The notes under the pieces are model-generated. The model saw only the letters and a list, made by a program, of their open reading frames with translations. It ran no database searches and was not told the origin of the DNA. Source: Ceratopteris richardii (taxonomy: Eukaryota > Streptophyta > Polypodiopsida > Polypodiales > Pteridaceae). Taken from it: 64,000 bases of DNA. Positions 11,189-22,257 of this stretch are shown one piece after another. Location of the stretch: assembly GCA_020310875.1 (NCBI GenBank), contig CM035407.1, positions 68,400,158-68,464,157 on the forward strand, written 5' to 3'. Both the position numbers and the translations under genes were made by a program. The first letter of the stretch is position 1. Each line of letters starts with the position of its first letter.

Positions 11189-11617
11189 TCATAACTTCAT
11201 GTTCTCCTTAGGTGTGGTAGACCTAGCAACATTAGCATGACTAATTTTGGATAACACAAACATGCCACTTCTGTTTTCACCTTGAAGTAGACAATGCTCC
11301 TCATTAGGTGAGAGGATCTGACATGAATCTTTCTTAAAAACTACTTTATAACTGTCTAACAAGAAAGTTGAGATAGAGAGCAAATTCTTCTTTATTTTTG
11401 GAACATAAAGAACATTGGAAATTACAAAATTTCCACGTGCTCTAGACTTAAGGTTCACTTCTCCAACACCAACAACATCCAAATCATGAACATCTGTAAT
11501 GGTCACCCTTCTACCTGAAGAGTTTGAAACAGAAGAAAATACCTTCTTGCAAACTTTTGTATGCTTAGTAGCTCCAGAATAAAAAATCCAAGGATTATCT
11601 GTGATTGCATTTAACAC
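11189..11617 (-). pseudogene. Element E protease and GAG-pre-integrase
   Basis: The copia protease signature appears as WIFYSGATKH, where the catalytic Asp of the usual D-S-G is replaced by Tyr. It is followed by VLYVPKIKKNLLSIS, the typical protease-to-integrase transition. The missing Asp means no proteolytic activity. Confidence 0.75.
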
Positions 11618-11710
11618 TCTCTGATCAAAATCTATTCCTTCAATAGTAACACATGCATATGAATCAACCTTTGAAGATTTAGGTTTTTGATCATCTTCAA
11701 CACTGTTATC

Positions 11711-12708
11711 TTATGCTTTCATCTTCTCATTAAAAATCCTTGCTCTACATTCTGTTATGAAATGACCTAGTTTCTTACAGTAATGACATACTCCTTTCTT
11801 TGACTCACATGTAGTCGAAGACTTTTCTTTGGGTTTAGAGGAAGCATTAGGAAAAGGACTCAAAAACTTAGGATTAGAAGAATTACTTTCTTTCTTGGAT
11901 TGCTGAATCTTCTGCTCCTTCTTTGTCTCCTTCTTCTTCTTTCCCTTTGACGATGATAACATGGCTTTGTCATTCTCTTCCATACCCTTTTGTTTATCTT
12001 CATCTTGAAGTATTATGAACTGTAGCTCTTCAAATGAAATTTCTCTATCTCTTGTAGAGAGAGAGATAAAGAAGTAACAAAAGCACGGCATGTCGATGGA
12101 AGTGAGTTTAGAAGTGTATTTACCATCTCTTCATATGAAATGTTGACTCCAACATTCAGTAAATGATCTCGTAAATCTTTAAGCTTCAAAATATGTATCT
12201 GAACCAATTCACCAACTTTCATCTTTGTGTTGGCTAGTTGTCTCCTTAGATGAGCTTTCCTAGTAGGGTTTCTGCTCTGATAGAGATTCTCTAACTCTAA
12301 CCAAGCCTGAGGAGAGGCTCTACAAGACCTTATCTGGGGTATAATATGCCTCTTAACTCCCATAGCAATATATGAAAGTGCTAAAGCATCCCTTGGATCC
12401 CATCTAGATTGCTCTTCTATAGGAAGTAGTCTAGTAGTAGTATGGACTCCTGATGATGAAAGAGTTTCTTCTTCTTCACTAACCTCATGTTGAGCAGAAA
12501 TAGGAATAGGGGGTCTTCTAGAAGATGAAGTGGCCTCTTCTCTGACTTGTTTTCTCCTTGGATAAGTGCCATTGAGAATATTCCATAAGTCGTTTGTTAT
12601 TAACAGATTCATCATCATAAAACTCCACATTGGATAATTAGACATGCCCTCAAGCTTGTCTTGATTCTCAAATCTATAGTCACTCATCTTGTTAAGGATG
12701 TTTGTCAA
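11711..12708 (-). pseudogene. Element E gag with zinc knuckle
   Basis: 12708-12013 begins MTNILNKMSDYRFENQDKL and contains PMWSFMMMNLL and LSYIAMGVKRHIIPQI, typical of copia gag. After a frameshift near 12050 the second part (to 11711) carries a lysine-rich stretch and the zinc knuckle CHYCKKLGHFITEC (CX2CX4HX4C). Gag would form the particle and bind RNA. The start is the first Met after the primer-binding site, only about 5 bp beyond it, so the true start may be the next Met (MSDYRF). Confidence 0.75.
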
Positions 12709-12712
12709 CTAT

Positions 12713-12724
12713 GCTCTGATACCA
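12713..12724 (-). promoter_or_regulatory. Element E primer-binding site
   Basis: The plus strand reads GCTCTGATACCA, the reverse complement of TGGTATCAGAGC. It is complementary to the 3' end of initiator tRNA-Met, next to the LTR end, and fixes minus orientation. Confidence 0.9.
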
Positions 12725-13043
12725 AATGTTGGAATCCTAAGGTCTGAATACTAAATCGGAAGTTGTAGTGGGCCACAAAAACAATATATCACAGGTTTAC
12801 AGGATCTTCCAACAAATGAACCTTAACATACACACCTTAATACTCAAAATCAGATGAGTGAGAGATAGAGAGAGAATAGACAAGATTTCAAGTGTAACGG
12901 TAAGCTATGAGGCTCACCTACACTAACTTATATATGAATGTCAAATTACAATGTTTGTATATGATACAAACTGACAATATCTGTGTCTATGTAGAAATAG
13001 GAACTAGATATAAGAGATTGTGTGCCTAAGAGGTATGAAGAGA

Positions 13044-13067
13044 GTGTGTGTGTGTGTGTGTGTGTGA
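13044..13067. repeat. (GT)n microsatellite
   Basis: About twelve uninterrupted GT units inside the E 5' LTR. Confidence 0.9.
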
Positions 13068-13560
13068 AAATATTGAAGATAAGGATATTTTAGAACTATT
13101 GTATAGCAAACCCAAATTCTGATCAAACTAAATCAGAAACGAGTGACCTATCAAGTAAGAACCGAAATAGACTTGCTACTCATAGTAAATCAACAATGAA
13201 TGTTGATGGTAAGCTGGTAGAATCTCCTCCAAATAATAACCAAGATGTAGAGCACAACTCCTCCAAGAGTGTGAGAGCTCCTCCTCCAAGATGGCCTCCA
13301 AAATCTCCTCCTAGCTTGAGAAGATTGATCACCTCCAAGTTACAAGCACTCTTGCTAGAGCTTGTGTGATTGAGTGATAATAAATAATGAGACTATGCTC
13401 TCTTATATAGTTTTACAAGCCTTGTCAAGCATGCCTTGAAAATCTCTCTACGTAAAGCTAAAAGCGATCGTATCTATTTCCAAAAGCGAATCTCCATCGA
13501 TATCTTTGCAACAGTCATCGGGTGCATTTAGAAACAATAAAAAAATCAATTAATCACAAT

Positions 13561-13634
13561 GTGCCGATGATAGGGTTTGAACCTGGGTCTCCCTATTAGG
13601 ATTCAAGCGCTCTAACCATTATGCCCACGCGCTC
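13561..13634 (-). other. tRNA-like (Pol III-type) module in LTR U3, copy 1
   Basis: On the minus strand a 74-nt segment starts GAGCGCGTGGGCATAATGG, close to a tRNA A box, and contains GGTTCAAACCC, a perfect B box, at tRNA-like spacing. TCCTAA sits at the anticodon-loop position. Upstream lie a TATA-like ATATAAAATA and a CAACAACAA run; downstream lies T7. The acceptor stem pairs poorly, so it is not a working tRNA. A tRNA-derived SINE head or captured tRNA gene fits best. Confidence 0.6.
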
Positions 13635-13720
13635 TTGTTGTTGAGGATCTAAAGGATATTTTATATGGCTATTTTTGGACCAATGTTATTGACTCCAAAA
13701 TACACATGAAGGAACTCTAC

Positions 13721-14360
13721 AGCTTTGATTTTTTTACACGATTGATTGAAGCAATTAGGGGAATCGCAGATTTTTGGGTGGATCTAATTGCTTGAATTGT
13801 TCGTGTGCAAGGAAACTAGTTCTTGAACTATTTTTTTTGTTTTCTAAGGTATAAGAGAGAAAGATTATTTAAATATTTTCATGGAATTCACATGAATTCA
13901 ACTCAAAGCTAGAATTATTTTACACAATGGATTCCAGGGATTGTGGAAATCAAAGATTCTTGGATTGATCTAATCACTTGAATTGGTCATGTGCACAGAA
14001 ACAAGTTCTTGAGCTATTTTTTGCTTTCTAAGTGTGAGCAATATTATTTTAGGACTCTCATGGAATTCACATCAGTGCAACTTAGACCTTGAATTGTTTG
14101 ACACAATCGATTCAAGCGATTAGGGGAATCAAATATTCTTGGATTGATCTGATTGATTGAATCGGTCGTGTGCACTGAAACCAATTTTTGAACTATTCTT
14201 TGTTTTCTAAGGTACAAGAGAGAGAGAGAGGTTATTTCAGTATTCTAATGGAACTCACATGAATGCAAGTCAAAGCTTGAATTATTTGACATGTCCGATT
14301 CAAGCAATTACAACAATCCAAGATTTTTGGATGGCCCTAATTGCTTGAATTGGTCGTGTC
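13721..14360. repeat. ~185-bp tandem repeat, about 3.5 diverged copies
   Basis: Units start near 13721, 13907, 14084 and 14274 (186, 177 and 190 bp; the last is partial). Each carries, in order, agctt-like start, acacgatt/acacaatg, gattcaagcaattaggg, a gattcttggattgatct block, ttgaattggtcgtgtg, ttcttgaactatttttt, and tggaattcacatgaatgcaa. Identity between units is moderate. The array begins about 28 bp from the outer end of the E LTR. Confidence 0.8.
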
Positions 14361-14438
14361 TTGAATTCTTGATTTTCTTGCTATGTACTCTCATATGCAT
14401 ATGTTTGATCATCCTTTCAATCCCTTTTTCAATAGATC

Positions 14439-14885
14439 ATGACTAGGACAAAGAAGGCAGAAAGAAAGGTGTACTGAGGATCAAAATCATGGGGGACGTG
14501 TTCTAGAGAGCGAAGGACCTACTCCAAAGACTTCAAATTTCCAGAACTAGGGTGATCCACAGAAGGCATATTCAAGGAAGACGGTAAATTACCATGTCAA
14601 ATCACTGAGGGAAATCAGAAGAGCTAAGAAGTATGTGGGACTCCTCACCCGAAGACTTCTATTCATGCAGGTCGTAAAAGAGAACTTCCCTACTCAATAA
14701 TGAAGACAACTTCATTCGTGAAGGTCAAATGGCAAACCTAGGCTCTTATGTGATTGCAAGAGGTAGTAGAAGATGTTGCAATTGACTTCATGAATGATGC
14801 TTACTTATGTGATGCACATTGTCACAAGGTGACACTTATGGCCAAGGACTATGTTGTTGTGTCTAGGATAAGATATAAATTTGAT
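14439..14885 (+). pseudogene. Histone H3 pseudogene, CENH3-like
   Basis: Three collinear plus-strand blocks match a histone H3 fold. The N-terminus at 14439 reads MTRTKKAERK (canonical MARTKQTARK), then a stop. 14598-14690 reads KSLREIRRAKKYVGLL and LLFMQVVKE, the alpha-N/alpha-1 region. 14730-14880 reads WQT-ALM-LQEVVEDV, then DAYLCDAHCHKVTLMAKDY and SRIR, the alpha-2/alpha-3 region, with correct W-to-LQ spacing. The Trp before the ALM block, Asp after the VVE and TLM rather than TIM lean towards the centromeric variant CENH3, as does a tail about 7 residues longer than canonical. Several stops and two frame changes make it dead. No introns are seen, so a processed copy is possible. Confidence 0.7.
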
Positions 14886-15174
14886 AATCCCATTGTACCT
14901 CTTGACATCAATGCAGAAATTCTTTCATATTCTAGATATTCCTCCAACAAGAAACCCTAATCCATCTACTATAAAAATTGAAGATGTCCCTTCTCATGAA
15001 CATTTGACAAGAAATGCAACAGAGTCTGGTGAGGAGAAGAGAAGGACAAAGATTTTATCAAAAGAAGTTATTGTCCTTGAGGACATTTACAGGTTGAGAA
15101 AAGCAAACTCGAAGCTTTTAGAGAAAGCAAATGGCGAGGTTATTGTTAATGTTTCAATGCCATGGGAGGAAGAA
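14886..15174 (+). other. Open frame following the H3 pseudogene, truncated by element F
   Basis: A plus-strand frame (14881 on) encodes a charged segment with EEKRRTKILSKEVIVLEDIY and RLRKANSKLLEKANGEVIV before entering the F LTR at 15175. I recognise no domain. It might be 3' sequence of the H3-derived transcript or an unrelated gene fragment cut by F. Confidence 0.3.
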
Positions 15175-16556
15175 TGTTGGAAATTTAGTAGGCCCATTAT
15201 TAATACCACAGGTCCAAGTTCCATAGATCAAGGATCAACAATAGAGATTCCAACAATCTTCCAATATTGACAAAACATGAACATACCACATTTAATCATA
15301 CGAATGATGACACAAAGATAGAGAAAGATTAGACAACATGTGTAAAGTGTTACGTAAGCCAAGGCTTACTCACACTATCATATATACCAATGTTCAATGT
15401 ACAATGTGGGAGAAAAACTCTTAACCACTCTATGTGAATAGAAATAGATGGATGAGTGAATGTACAAATGTAACAAGAATATTCAGATGTATGGATAGAA
15501 ATCTGAATATATATGAGATGTATGACCTAATAGGTTGTAGACGAGTTAATATGAGTGACAGAAAGAGGAAGGATCAGTCTAAAATTGGTAATCAACAAAC
15601 CCTCATCTAACCTTAGGCTATGGAAGACCCTAAATTAGACATGTGTGTGAAAAGATCACATACTTACAAAAGTAGCAAAGAATGCTAACAAGTTTTCTAC
15701 GAGAAATCCTCAAACTCATATGAATATATCTTCTCAAACACCTCATCCAAATGTGCATAAAGCATACATGTACTGATTCTCTTGTACCTATTCCGAATAG
15801 GACTCCTCCTGATATGGATGTTACTGCGTCCATAAACTCCAAGTAGTACCTGTGTGCATAAAGAGAATATGTACCTGAATTCTTAACATAAGATGGAAAT
15901 CTTATGTTAACCACCATCCAATGTCTTTGAAGTAATCTGAAATCTTCATGTAGAAGACAATCTTCAAATACATCATGTGGATGGCCGATCCACACCATCA
16001 AGCTGCTAATAGCCTCTTCATAAGCAAGAGTGTGAGCACACTTTTCTTCTCCAAGAAAAACTCCATAGTTGCTCCTCAACGTGCTCCAAAATAGCAACAT
16101 GGCTGCCCCATGTGCTAAGAAGCACCACCTCTATTGAGGTAACAAAACTTCCAAAGCTTTTGTTGAAATAGGTGTTGGATACTCCAAGTGATCCCAAATA
16201 GTCTCTTATATAACATAGCTCTCCATCAATAGAGCACTTCCAAAAGCACTTCTCAATAAAGCACAACGTAGCAAAAAACACATGTGATGGCTTACTTCAA
16301 TAAACTCACACGTTCATTTTCTTCAAGAGATAATCGTGAAAGCTTCATCGCTCATCCGTTATTGATTTGAAAAACATGACTAAAAAAACACTTTTTCGTG
16401 CTGCCGTCGGAGGGATTTAAACCCACACCACTAGTATGAAAGTCTTATGACTTATCCATGGCACCCACGCCATTAGTTGTAGAGAGACTATATAAAGAAA
16501 TCTATAGATGTTGTAACGTCTGGAACATTTTGACCAGCAAGACATTGTTTTCCAAC
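15175..16556 (-). repeat. Element F 3' LTR
   Basis: Ends TGTTGGAAATTT (left) and TTTTCCAACA (right). Contains tRNA-like copy 2 near its U3 start (16402-16472). Confidence 0.85.
16402..16472 (-). other. tRNA-like (Pol III-type) module in LTR U3, copy 2
   Basis: The minus strand reads GGCGTGGGTGCCATGGATAA (A-box-like), then CTTTCATACTAG at the anticodon-loop position and GTGGGTTTAAATCCC (B-box-like), ending near GACGGCAGCAC. A TTTATATAG and a CAACTAA lie just upstream; TTTTTTT follows at 16383-16389 on this strand. The position in the LTR is equivalent to copy 1. The acceptor stem pairs imperfectly. Confidence 0.6.
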
Positions 16557-19500
16557 AATCCCCCCTGCAATGTCATATTGGTACAAACTGAACTGGATAA
16601 GAAACTTTATTTATCTGCAAACTATCATAAGCTTCAAACCTTTTCTCCAAAAGTCTTCTATAAAACTGACTTTGACTTTCCTTCAAACTTCAAAAACTTG
16701 AACTTGCTAAATATGAACCATATTACTTGAGAAAATATGCAAACTAGATATCCAATAGTGTACTCATCAAGCAATCACTTGCTTGACAACAAATGTAGCA
16801 AGTACTGACTCTGAACCTGCTATCTCCTGTCTTCTCAAACCTATAAACATAAACTAGGATCCACATATTTGCATTTACCTTACGAAAGTTTTCTCAACGT
16901 ACTTCTGCTGTGTCATGTAAATACACTAAACATAATCAAGAACTGAATCTTGGAACCTGTCACTGTCAACTCACAACTTAGTGTATTATGAACACTAGCT
17001 AGTTCAGCTCTGACTGTACTCAAGTCAACTCAACTCAACTCATGAGTCTCATCAAAGAATCTATGATGTCATCTTCCTTGTTCAATCTGTAAATCCTTCA
17101 TATTTTTCCTACAGAATCTGGTATAAACATATATGTGTGCACTTCTAAAACACACCTCTCTGAAATATCAAGTTTCTCTTCAAAAGAACTCTGGAACTTT
17201 CTCCTAAACAGGAACACCTGACAAGAACTTTCTCCAAACATTCTTCTTCTCCCTTCTTCTTTCAAAGCTGGAACATAAACAGAAACTGACAAAGGAAATA
17301 TAGGAATACCTGAAATAAGAATACCTGAGGTATGACTCTATATTCTTTCATATATTGCTGAAAATAAGTCTTCATGTTTCATCACCCCCTGGATGATTTA
17401 ACACTAGTACCCAGAATTCTTCAAATATATCAGACTTTATGAAATTTGGAACGTCTTCCTTCTTTCAATAAATCTAATCTTTAGTGATCAATACCTGTAT
17501 TTGAAACAAAATCTCTGAACCCTTTTTATTAGCATTGTGCACATGCCAATATATTTTCTTGTCATTCCTCAGCTTCCCAAATTATAGAATAAGGTTAGCT
17601 GATCTATCTTAAAAACCTTACTGAAAGCATCTTAGGATCCATATTCTTCTGTAACGTAACAAGTATCTTCTTCTATTTATTTTTGCTACACAAATCTGAT
17701 AGAATCTGAATCTTTGACTTACTTCCTCCAATGCTAAAAATCTTCACAAACAAAGGATAGACATCTGACTAAAAAATACTTAAGATCTTACAAGATCTAT
17801 CTAGATCTATCAAGATCTCTCCAACAAAATACTTGTGTAGAATCTGCTCTCATTAAACCTTCATGACTGAATGTTTGATTTATTACCTGAATGTCTCTAA
17901 GTGTCCATGCTTCTCACATAAAGTTGTAAAAACTTTTCTTTAACCAAATCCTTTGTAAGAATCTGCAACTCTTACTTGAAACTTAAGTGGACGAACTCTC
18001 ACTTTGAGAACTCCAAAAGCTGCAAGTTGATACTTCATCTTTTCATATTCTTCTCGAGCAAAATGTGAAAATATCTGCTTGAATTTCTTTTGGCTAACTC
18101 CACTTCTCAATCAAGTATTAGGATGTGATGGAACACCTTTTTGAATACAAACATGTATCCAAAAGTCTAAATAATCATACAAAATAGATTCTCCAACAGA
18201 TTGGTACATCAAAAAACTGAATTCTTTTAAAAATATTGAATATGAGGTAACTTTTCCAAACACAAAACCTCACCCCAAGTCTTCAACATCTACTACAAAA
18301 AACTCTTTTACCTCAAGAGTTAGATAAAGAAGAAATATACTTCTCTACAACTTGTCATTTACCAAGTATCTCTGTATTGACACTCCAAGAATTTTTTGAG
18401 GGAACATATAAGCTGTCTCCTCAAAATCTTCAACTTATATAGAACTCATACATATGAGTTAAAACATACAAGTTGTCATCAAAATCTGCTGCTTTTCTTT
18501 CTCTCAATGCAATTCTTTGTCAAAACCTACAAACAAGAAACTGCTTCTTCTTTAGATTATCTTCTTCAAACAAGATGTTCTCGTAGACTTATCTTTGGAT
18601 GTAGAGGATAAATTAGGAAAAGTATATGGAAAATATGAGAGAAAAAGAAGTCTTACTTTTCTTTGGAAATGTTGGACTTTCTTCTTCTGAATCTTTCTTC
18701 CACCTGATGATGTCAACATCTTTAAACTTCTCTTCCATACCTTTTGTTCTCTTCATCTTGAAGTAGCAAGCACCCTTAACTTCTTCAAATGAACTCTTTC
18801 TCTTCCTCTAGTGCTAAGAGTAAGAGACAAAACAAACATGCTATACAAATGGAAGTGAACATAGAATCATGTCTTATCATCTCCTCATATCCTTGAATCA
18901 AAATTCTGCTGCTTCAAATGACTAATATGACTAAATTCATCAACCTTTTGTCTGAATGATGAATTAACTTTCTAGAGTTACCTCTCTAGATAGCTAGATC
19001 ACATTTTGTATCTAGATAAAAACCCTCCAACCAACTTACAAGATTGGCTGAAACAAAATTGATGCTCTCCACATTTATGAAAGAGATCTCTCAAAACTCT
19101 CTAGAAAAACCTCTAGATACCTGTTTTGATGTAGCCTTTAACTTTCAAATAATGAAAGTGTTTAAAAGCATTCCTTGAATCCTTCAAATCTCTTCATAAC
19201 TGCTCTTCTAAGACATGACCTGCAAATGATAATCTGATAGTAGAAACTGCTACCTGTGATTTGATGTTGATTTGGTTCCTTCATCTTCTCCAAACCATTG
19301 TTTTTCCTTGAATTTGAAGTATTCTTCTCTTCATCAAGTCTTGGTCTTCAAATAATACTTTCTGTAAAGTATTTTCATACTTTTCCAAAAGTATTTTCAT
19401 ACTTTTCCAAAAGTATTCAGCTGCTAAAAGATCATCAACTTCATACTCCACACTGATGAATAAACATGTAAGTGAATTGTCTAATTCTCAAATCTCTACT

Positions 19501-19642
19501 CATCTAGATTAAGTGTGTATGTCAAATGTCAAATATTAGAAGATGCTTTTAAATCATATCTTGTAAACCTGGAAGTCTGGAAACCTGTGAATATAAGAGC
19601 CTGAATGCTCTGATATCAAAACCCTAAAGCTCTGATACCAAA
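16557..19642 (-). pseudogene. Element F interior: eroded copia gag-pol
   Basis: No frame longer than about 90 codons resembles a retroelement protein. Yet stretches align with element E in the same order: 18640-18900 resembles the E gag region around 11930-12140, and 16560-16600 resembles 9475-9510. The similarity is broken by many small indels. A 22-bp tandem duplication (gtattttcatacttttccaaaa) lies near 19370-19413. The primer-binding site is at 19629-19640. Confidence 0.65.
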
Positions 19643-21022
19643 TGTTTGAAATTTAGTAGGCCCATTACTAATACCACAGATCCAAGTTCCATAGATCTAC
19701 GATCAACAACACAGATTCCAACAACCTTCCAATATTGACAAAACATGAACATACCACATTTAATCATATGAATGATGAGACAAAGATAGAGAAAGATTAG
19801 ACAACATGTGTAAAGTGTTATGTAAGCCAAGGCTTACTCACACTATCATATATTCCAATGTTCAATGTACAATGTGGGAGCAAAACTCTCAACCACTCTA
19901 TGTGAACAGAAATAGATGGATGAGTTAATGTACAAATGTAACAAGAATATTTAGATGCATGGACAGAAATCTGAATATATATGAGATGAGTGATCTAATA
20001 GGTTGTAGAAGAGTTAATATGAGTGACAGAAAGAGGAAGGATCAGTCTAAAACTGATAATCAACAAAACCTCATCTAACCTTAGGCTATGGAAGACCCTA
20101 AGTTAGACACGTGTGTGAAAAGATCACATACTTACAAAAGTAACAAATAATGCTAACAAGTTTGCTACCAGAAATCCTCAAACTCATATGAACATATCTT
20201 CTCTAACACCTCATCCAAATATGCATAAAGCATACATGTACTGATTCTCTTGTACCTATGACGAATAGGACTCGTCCTGATATGGATGTTACTACCTCCA
20301 TAAACTCCAAGTAGTACCTGTGTGCATAAAGAGAATATGTACGTGAACTCTTAACATAAGATGTAAATCTTATGTTCACCATTCAATGTCTTTGAAGTAA
20401 TCCAAAATCTTCATGTAGAAAACAATCTTCAAATACATCATGTGGATGGCTGATCCACACCATCGAGCTCCTAATAGCCTCTTCATAAGCAAGAGTGTGA
20501 GCACACTCTTCTTCTCCAAGAAGAACTCCATAGCTGATCCTCAACATGCTCCAAAATAGCAACATGGCTGCCCCATGTGCTAAGAAGGACCACCTCTATT
20601 GAGGTAACAAAGCTTCCAAAGCTTGCGTTGAAATAGGTGTTGGATACTCCAAGTGATCCCAAATAGTCTCTTATATAGCATAGCTCTCCATCAATAAAGC
20701 ACTTCTCAATAAAGCACAACATAGCAAAAAACGCATGCGATGGCTTACTTCAATAAACTCAAACATTCATTTTCTTCAAGAGAAACAATTTTTCTTCAAG
20801 CGAAAGCTTCATCCCTAATCCATTATCGATTTGAAAAACATGACTAAAAGAAACAATTTTTCGCGCTGCCGTCAAAGGGATTTTAGCCCAGACCACTAGT
20901 ATGAAAGTCTTATGACTTATCCACGACACCCACGCCATTAGTTGTAGAGAGACTATATAAAGAAATCTATAGATACTGTAACTTTTGGAACATTTGGACC
21001 AACAGGACAATGTTTTCCAACA
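19643..21022 (-). repeat. Element F 5' LTR, with tRNA-like copy 3
   Basis: Starts TGTTTGAAATTT after the primer-binding site and ends TTTTCCAACA at 21022. It matches the other F LTR along its length with scattered substitutions. 20863-20936 holds the third copy of the tRNA-like module, with the B box partly eroded. Confidence 0.85.
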
Positions 21023-21484
21023 GACTACATGCTTGACATAAGGCCTAAAGGCAAAAAACTCCTGGGAGATTTCAATGTTGAAATCTCTAACAACATAGTC
21101 AACATAGCTCTCAGGTATTGTCTAGAGGCCATAATATGTTCAAGTTTTTTTCAGTAATTGAAAGCCTCCTTCATGCATCTGGTCTTGGTTTATATTGTAG
21201 GTTCCTACTCCATCAATGTGAAGAGATAGCCTAAGGAAGGTCTTTATCTTGGATCCACTTGTGACTCAGTTTATACTATTCAAGCATGGAGAAATTGGAC
21301 TTTTCTTTGATATCTTCCATATAAATTCATACCTTTCCTAAGGGTGAAGTTTTATTTTCAAGTATGGCTTATGCAATTGGAGTCTTATAGTAATTAATTT
21401 AAATGAATACCAAGCCTTATTTATGAACTCTCTCCAATCACACAATGGGAATGGCAAACTGTAAGTTCTAGTACACTTCCAATT

Positions 21485-21571
21485 CCATGCATTCTGATAT
21501 TGTTTTAGTTTTGCCATGCATTCTGATATTGTTTTAATTTTGCCATGCATTCTGATATTGTTTTAGCATTG
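21485..21571. repeat. 29-bp minisatellite, three copies
   Basis: The unit CCATGCATTCTGATATTG plus TTTTAGTTTTG starts at 21485, 21514 and 21543 with almost no divergence, so the duplication is recent. Confidence 0.9.
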
Positions 21572-21804
21572 TAGTGCTACTAGGCTTGTGAAAATGCACA
21601 TTGATTAGAAATATGCAAGCATTTGCAAACTGAGTGAAGAGAAAATGTTTGGTTATCACTAGAAAAAGACAATACATCATGTGGATGGAGAGTAATTTCC
21701 AATGCAATAAGGTTCTTAAAGCATAGCTTTTATAGTCCTAATCTAAATTTATTTGATATCCAAGTGCATGAGTTGTCCTAGTCAGAGAGAAAGCAATTCA
21801 TGCC

Positions 21805-22008
21805 ATGTTGAAAGATGCTATCTATCTATATGATCTAGACTCTCCTCTAGCACCTCCACCACTAGGAGATAAGAAGAAAGGACCTCATGTTCACTCTCTA
21901 TTGAAGCATGTCCCAAAAAACAAGCACAACAGTGAAGGCTCCAAAAAGAGGAAGCATAAAGAGCAAAAGAAAAATGTATACTTTTCCATATCTATGATTA
22001 CCTCTTGA
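21805..22008 (+). CDS. Small basic ORF of unknown function
   Basis: 68 codons: a proline-rich start (DLDSPLAPPPLGDKK) and a strongly basic tail (SEGSKKRKHKEQKKN) resembling a nuclear-localisation stretch. No domain is recognised. It may be a terminal exon of a host gene or chance. Nothing upstream supports a promoter. Confidence 0.25.
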   Translation: MLKDAIYLYDLDSPLAPPPLGDKKKGPHVHSLLKHVPKNKHNSEGSKKRKHKEQKKNVYFSISMITS

Positions 22009-22257
22009 TGATAAGTGCACGTATTTCCAACATATGTTGGAAGATATTTTTTTGCTCTATTGTTGTAAATACTAGTGTTGTATAGAAAGGAACCCTTCAA
22101 AGCATTGTATGTATTGAGAACTGATGCCATACTATCTTTATCTAGAAGTTAGTCTTTGTAATTCATATTTTTACATAGAAATTAGTGTTTCAAGTTCTAA
22201 ATGTTGGTAGTGTTAGTATATGATCAATGTCTACCCCTCAAGATTGAATGCACATTT

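Larger units (their letters stand above)
9421..13692 (-). mobile_element. Element E: Ty1/copia retrotransposon with deleted RT and truncated 3' LTR
   Basis: Read on the minus strand: 5' LTR (13692-12727), primer-binding site, gag with zinc knuckle, protease, integrase, then only scraps of RT, a polypurine tract and about 50 bp of 3' LTR. The PR-INT-RT order and motifs are copia. The RT core and RNase H are missing. The 3' LTR is cut short near 9421, since the rest of the 966-bp LTR is not found to its left. Confidence 0.85.
12727..13692 (-). repeat. Element E 5' LTR with embedded tRNA-like module
   Basis: Spans from TGTTGGAATCC next to the primer-binding site to a degenerate ...GACTCCAAAA end. 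It holds a (GT)n tract at 13044-13067 and, close to its U3 start, a tRNA-like segment (13561-13634). Parts resemble the LTR of element F (for example around 12898-12955 compared with 15350-15410), so the two LTRs are related. Confidence 0.75.
15175..21022 (-). mobile_element. Element F: copia-derived LTR element without coding capacity
   Basis: Two LTRs of about 1.38 kb (15175-16556 and 19643-21022), each TGTT...AACA, flank 3.09 kb. A reverse-complement primer-binding site lies at 19629-19640 and a polypurine tract (AGGGGGGATTG on the minus strand) at 16557-16566. The LTRs are about 94% identical in the stretch compared by eye. The interior has no pol frame. The flanking 5-mers (AAGAA left, GACTA right) do not match, so no target-site duplication is seen. 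Confidence 0.8.
21023..22257. other. Unassigned DNA between elements F and C
   Basis: Contains a 29-bp minisatellite (21485-21571) and a small basic ORF (21805-22008). At its left edge a plus-strand frame reads DYMLDIRPKGKKLLGDFNVE and continues to about 21140, which could be an exon fragment. No LTR, pol or known host domain is recognised. This is the longest stretch in the window without retroelement sequence I can name. Confidence 0.4.

Noticed and set aside
13561..13634. Functional tRNA gene
   Set aside because: B box is good, but the acceptor and anticodon stems pair poorly, and the segment is part of an LTR shared in diverged form by other LTRs.
13721..14360. CRISPR array
   Set aside because: Units of about 185 bp without short repeats and unique spacers; the setting is a plant nuclear genome.
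14754..14960. Open frame as a functional histone gene
   Set aside because: The upstream H3 parts lie in other frames with stops, including within the alpha-2 region, so no complete histone can be made.
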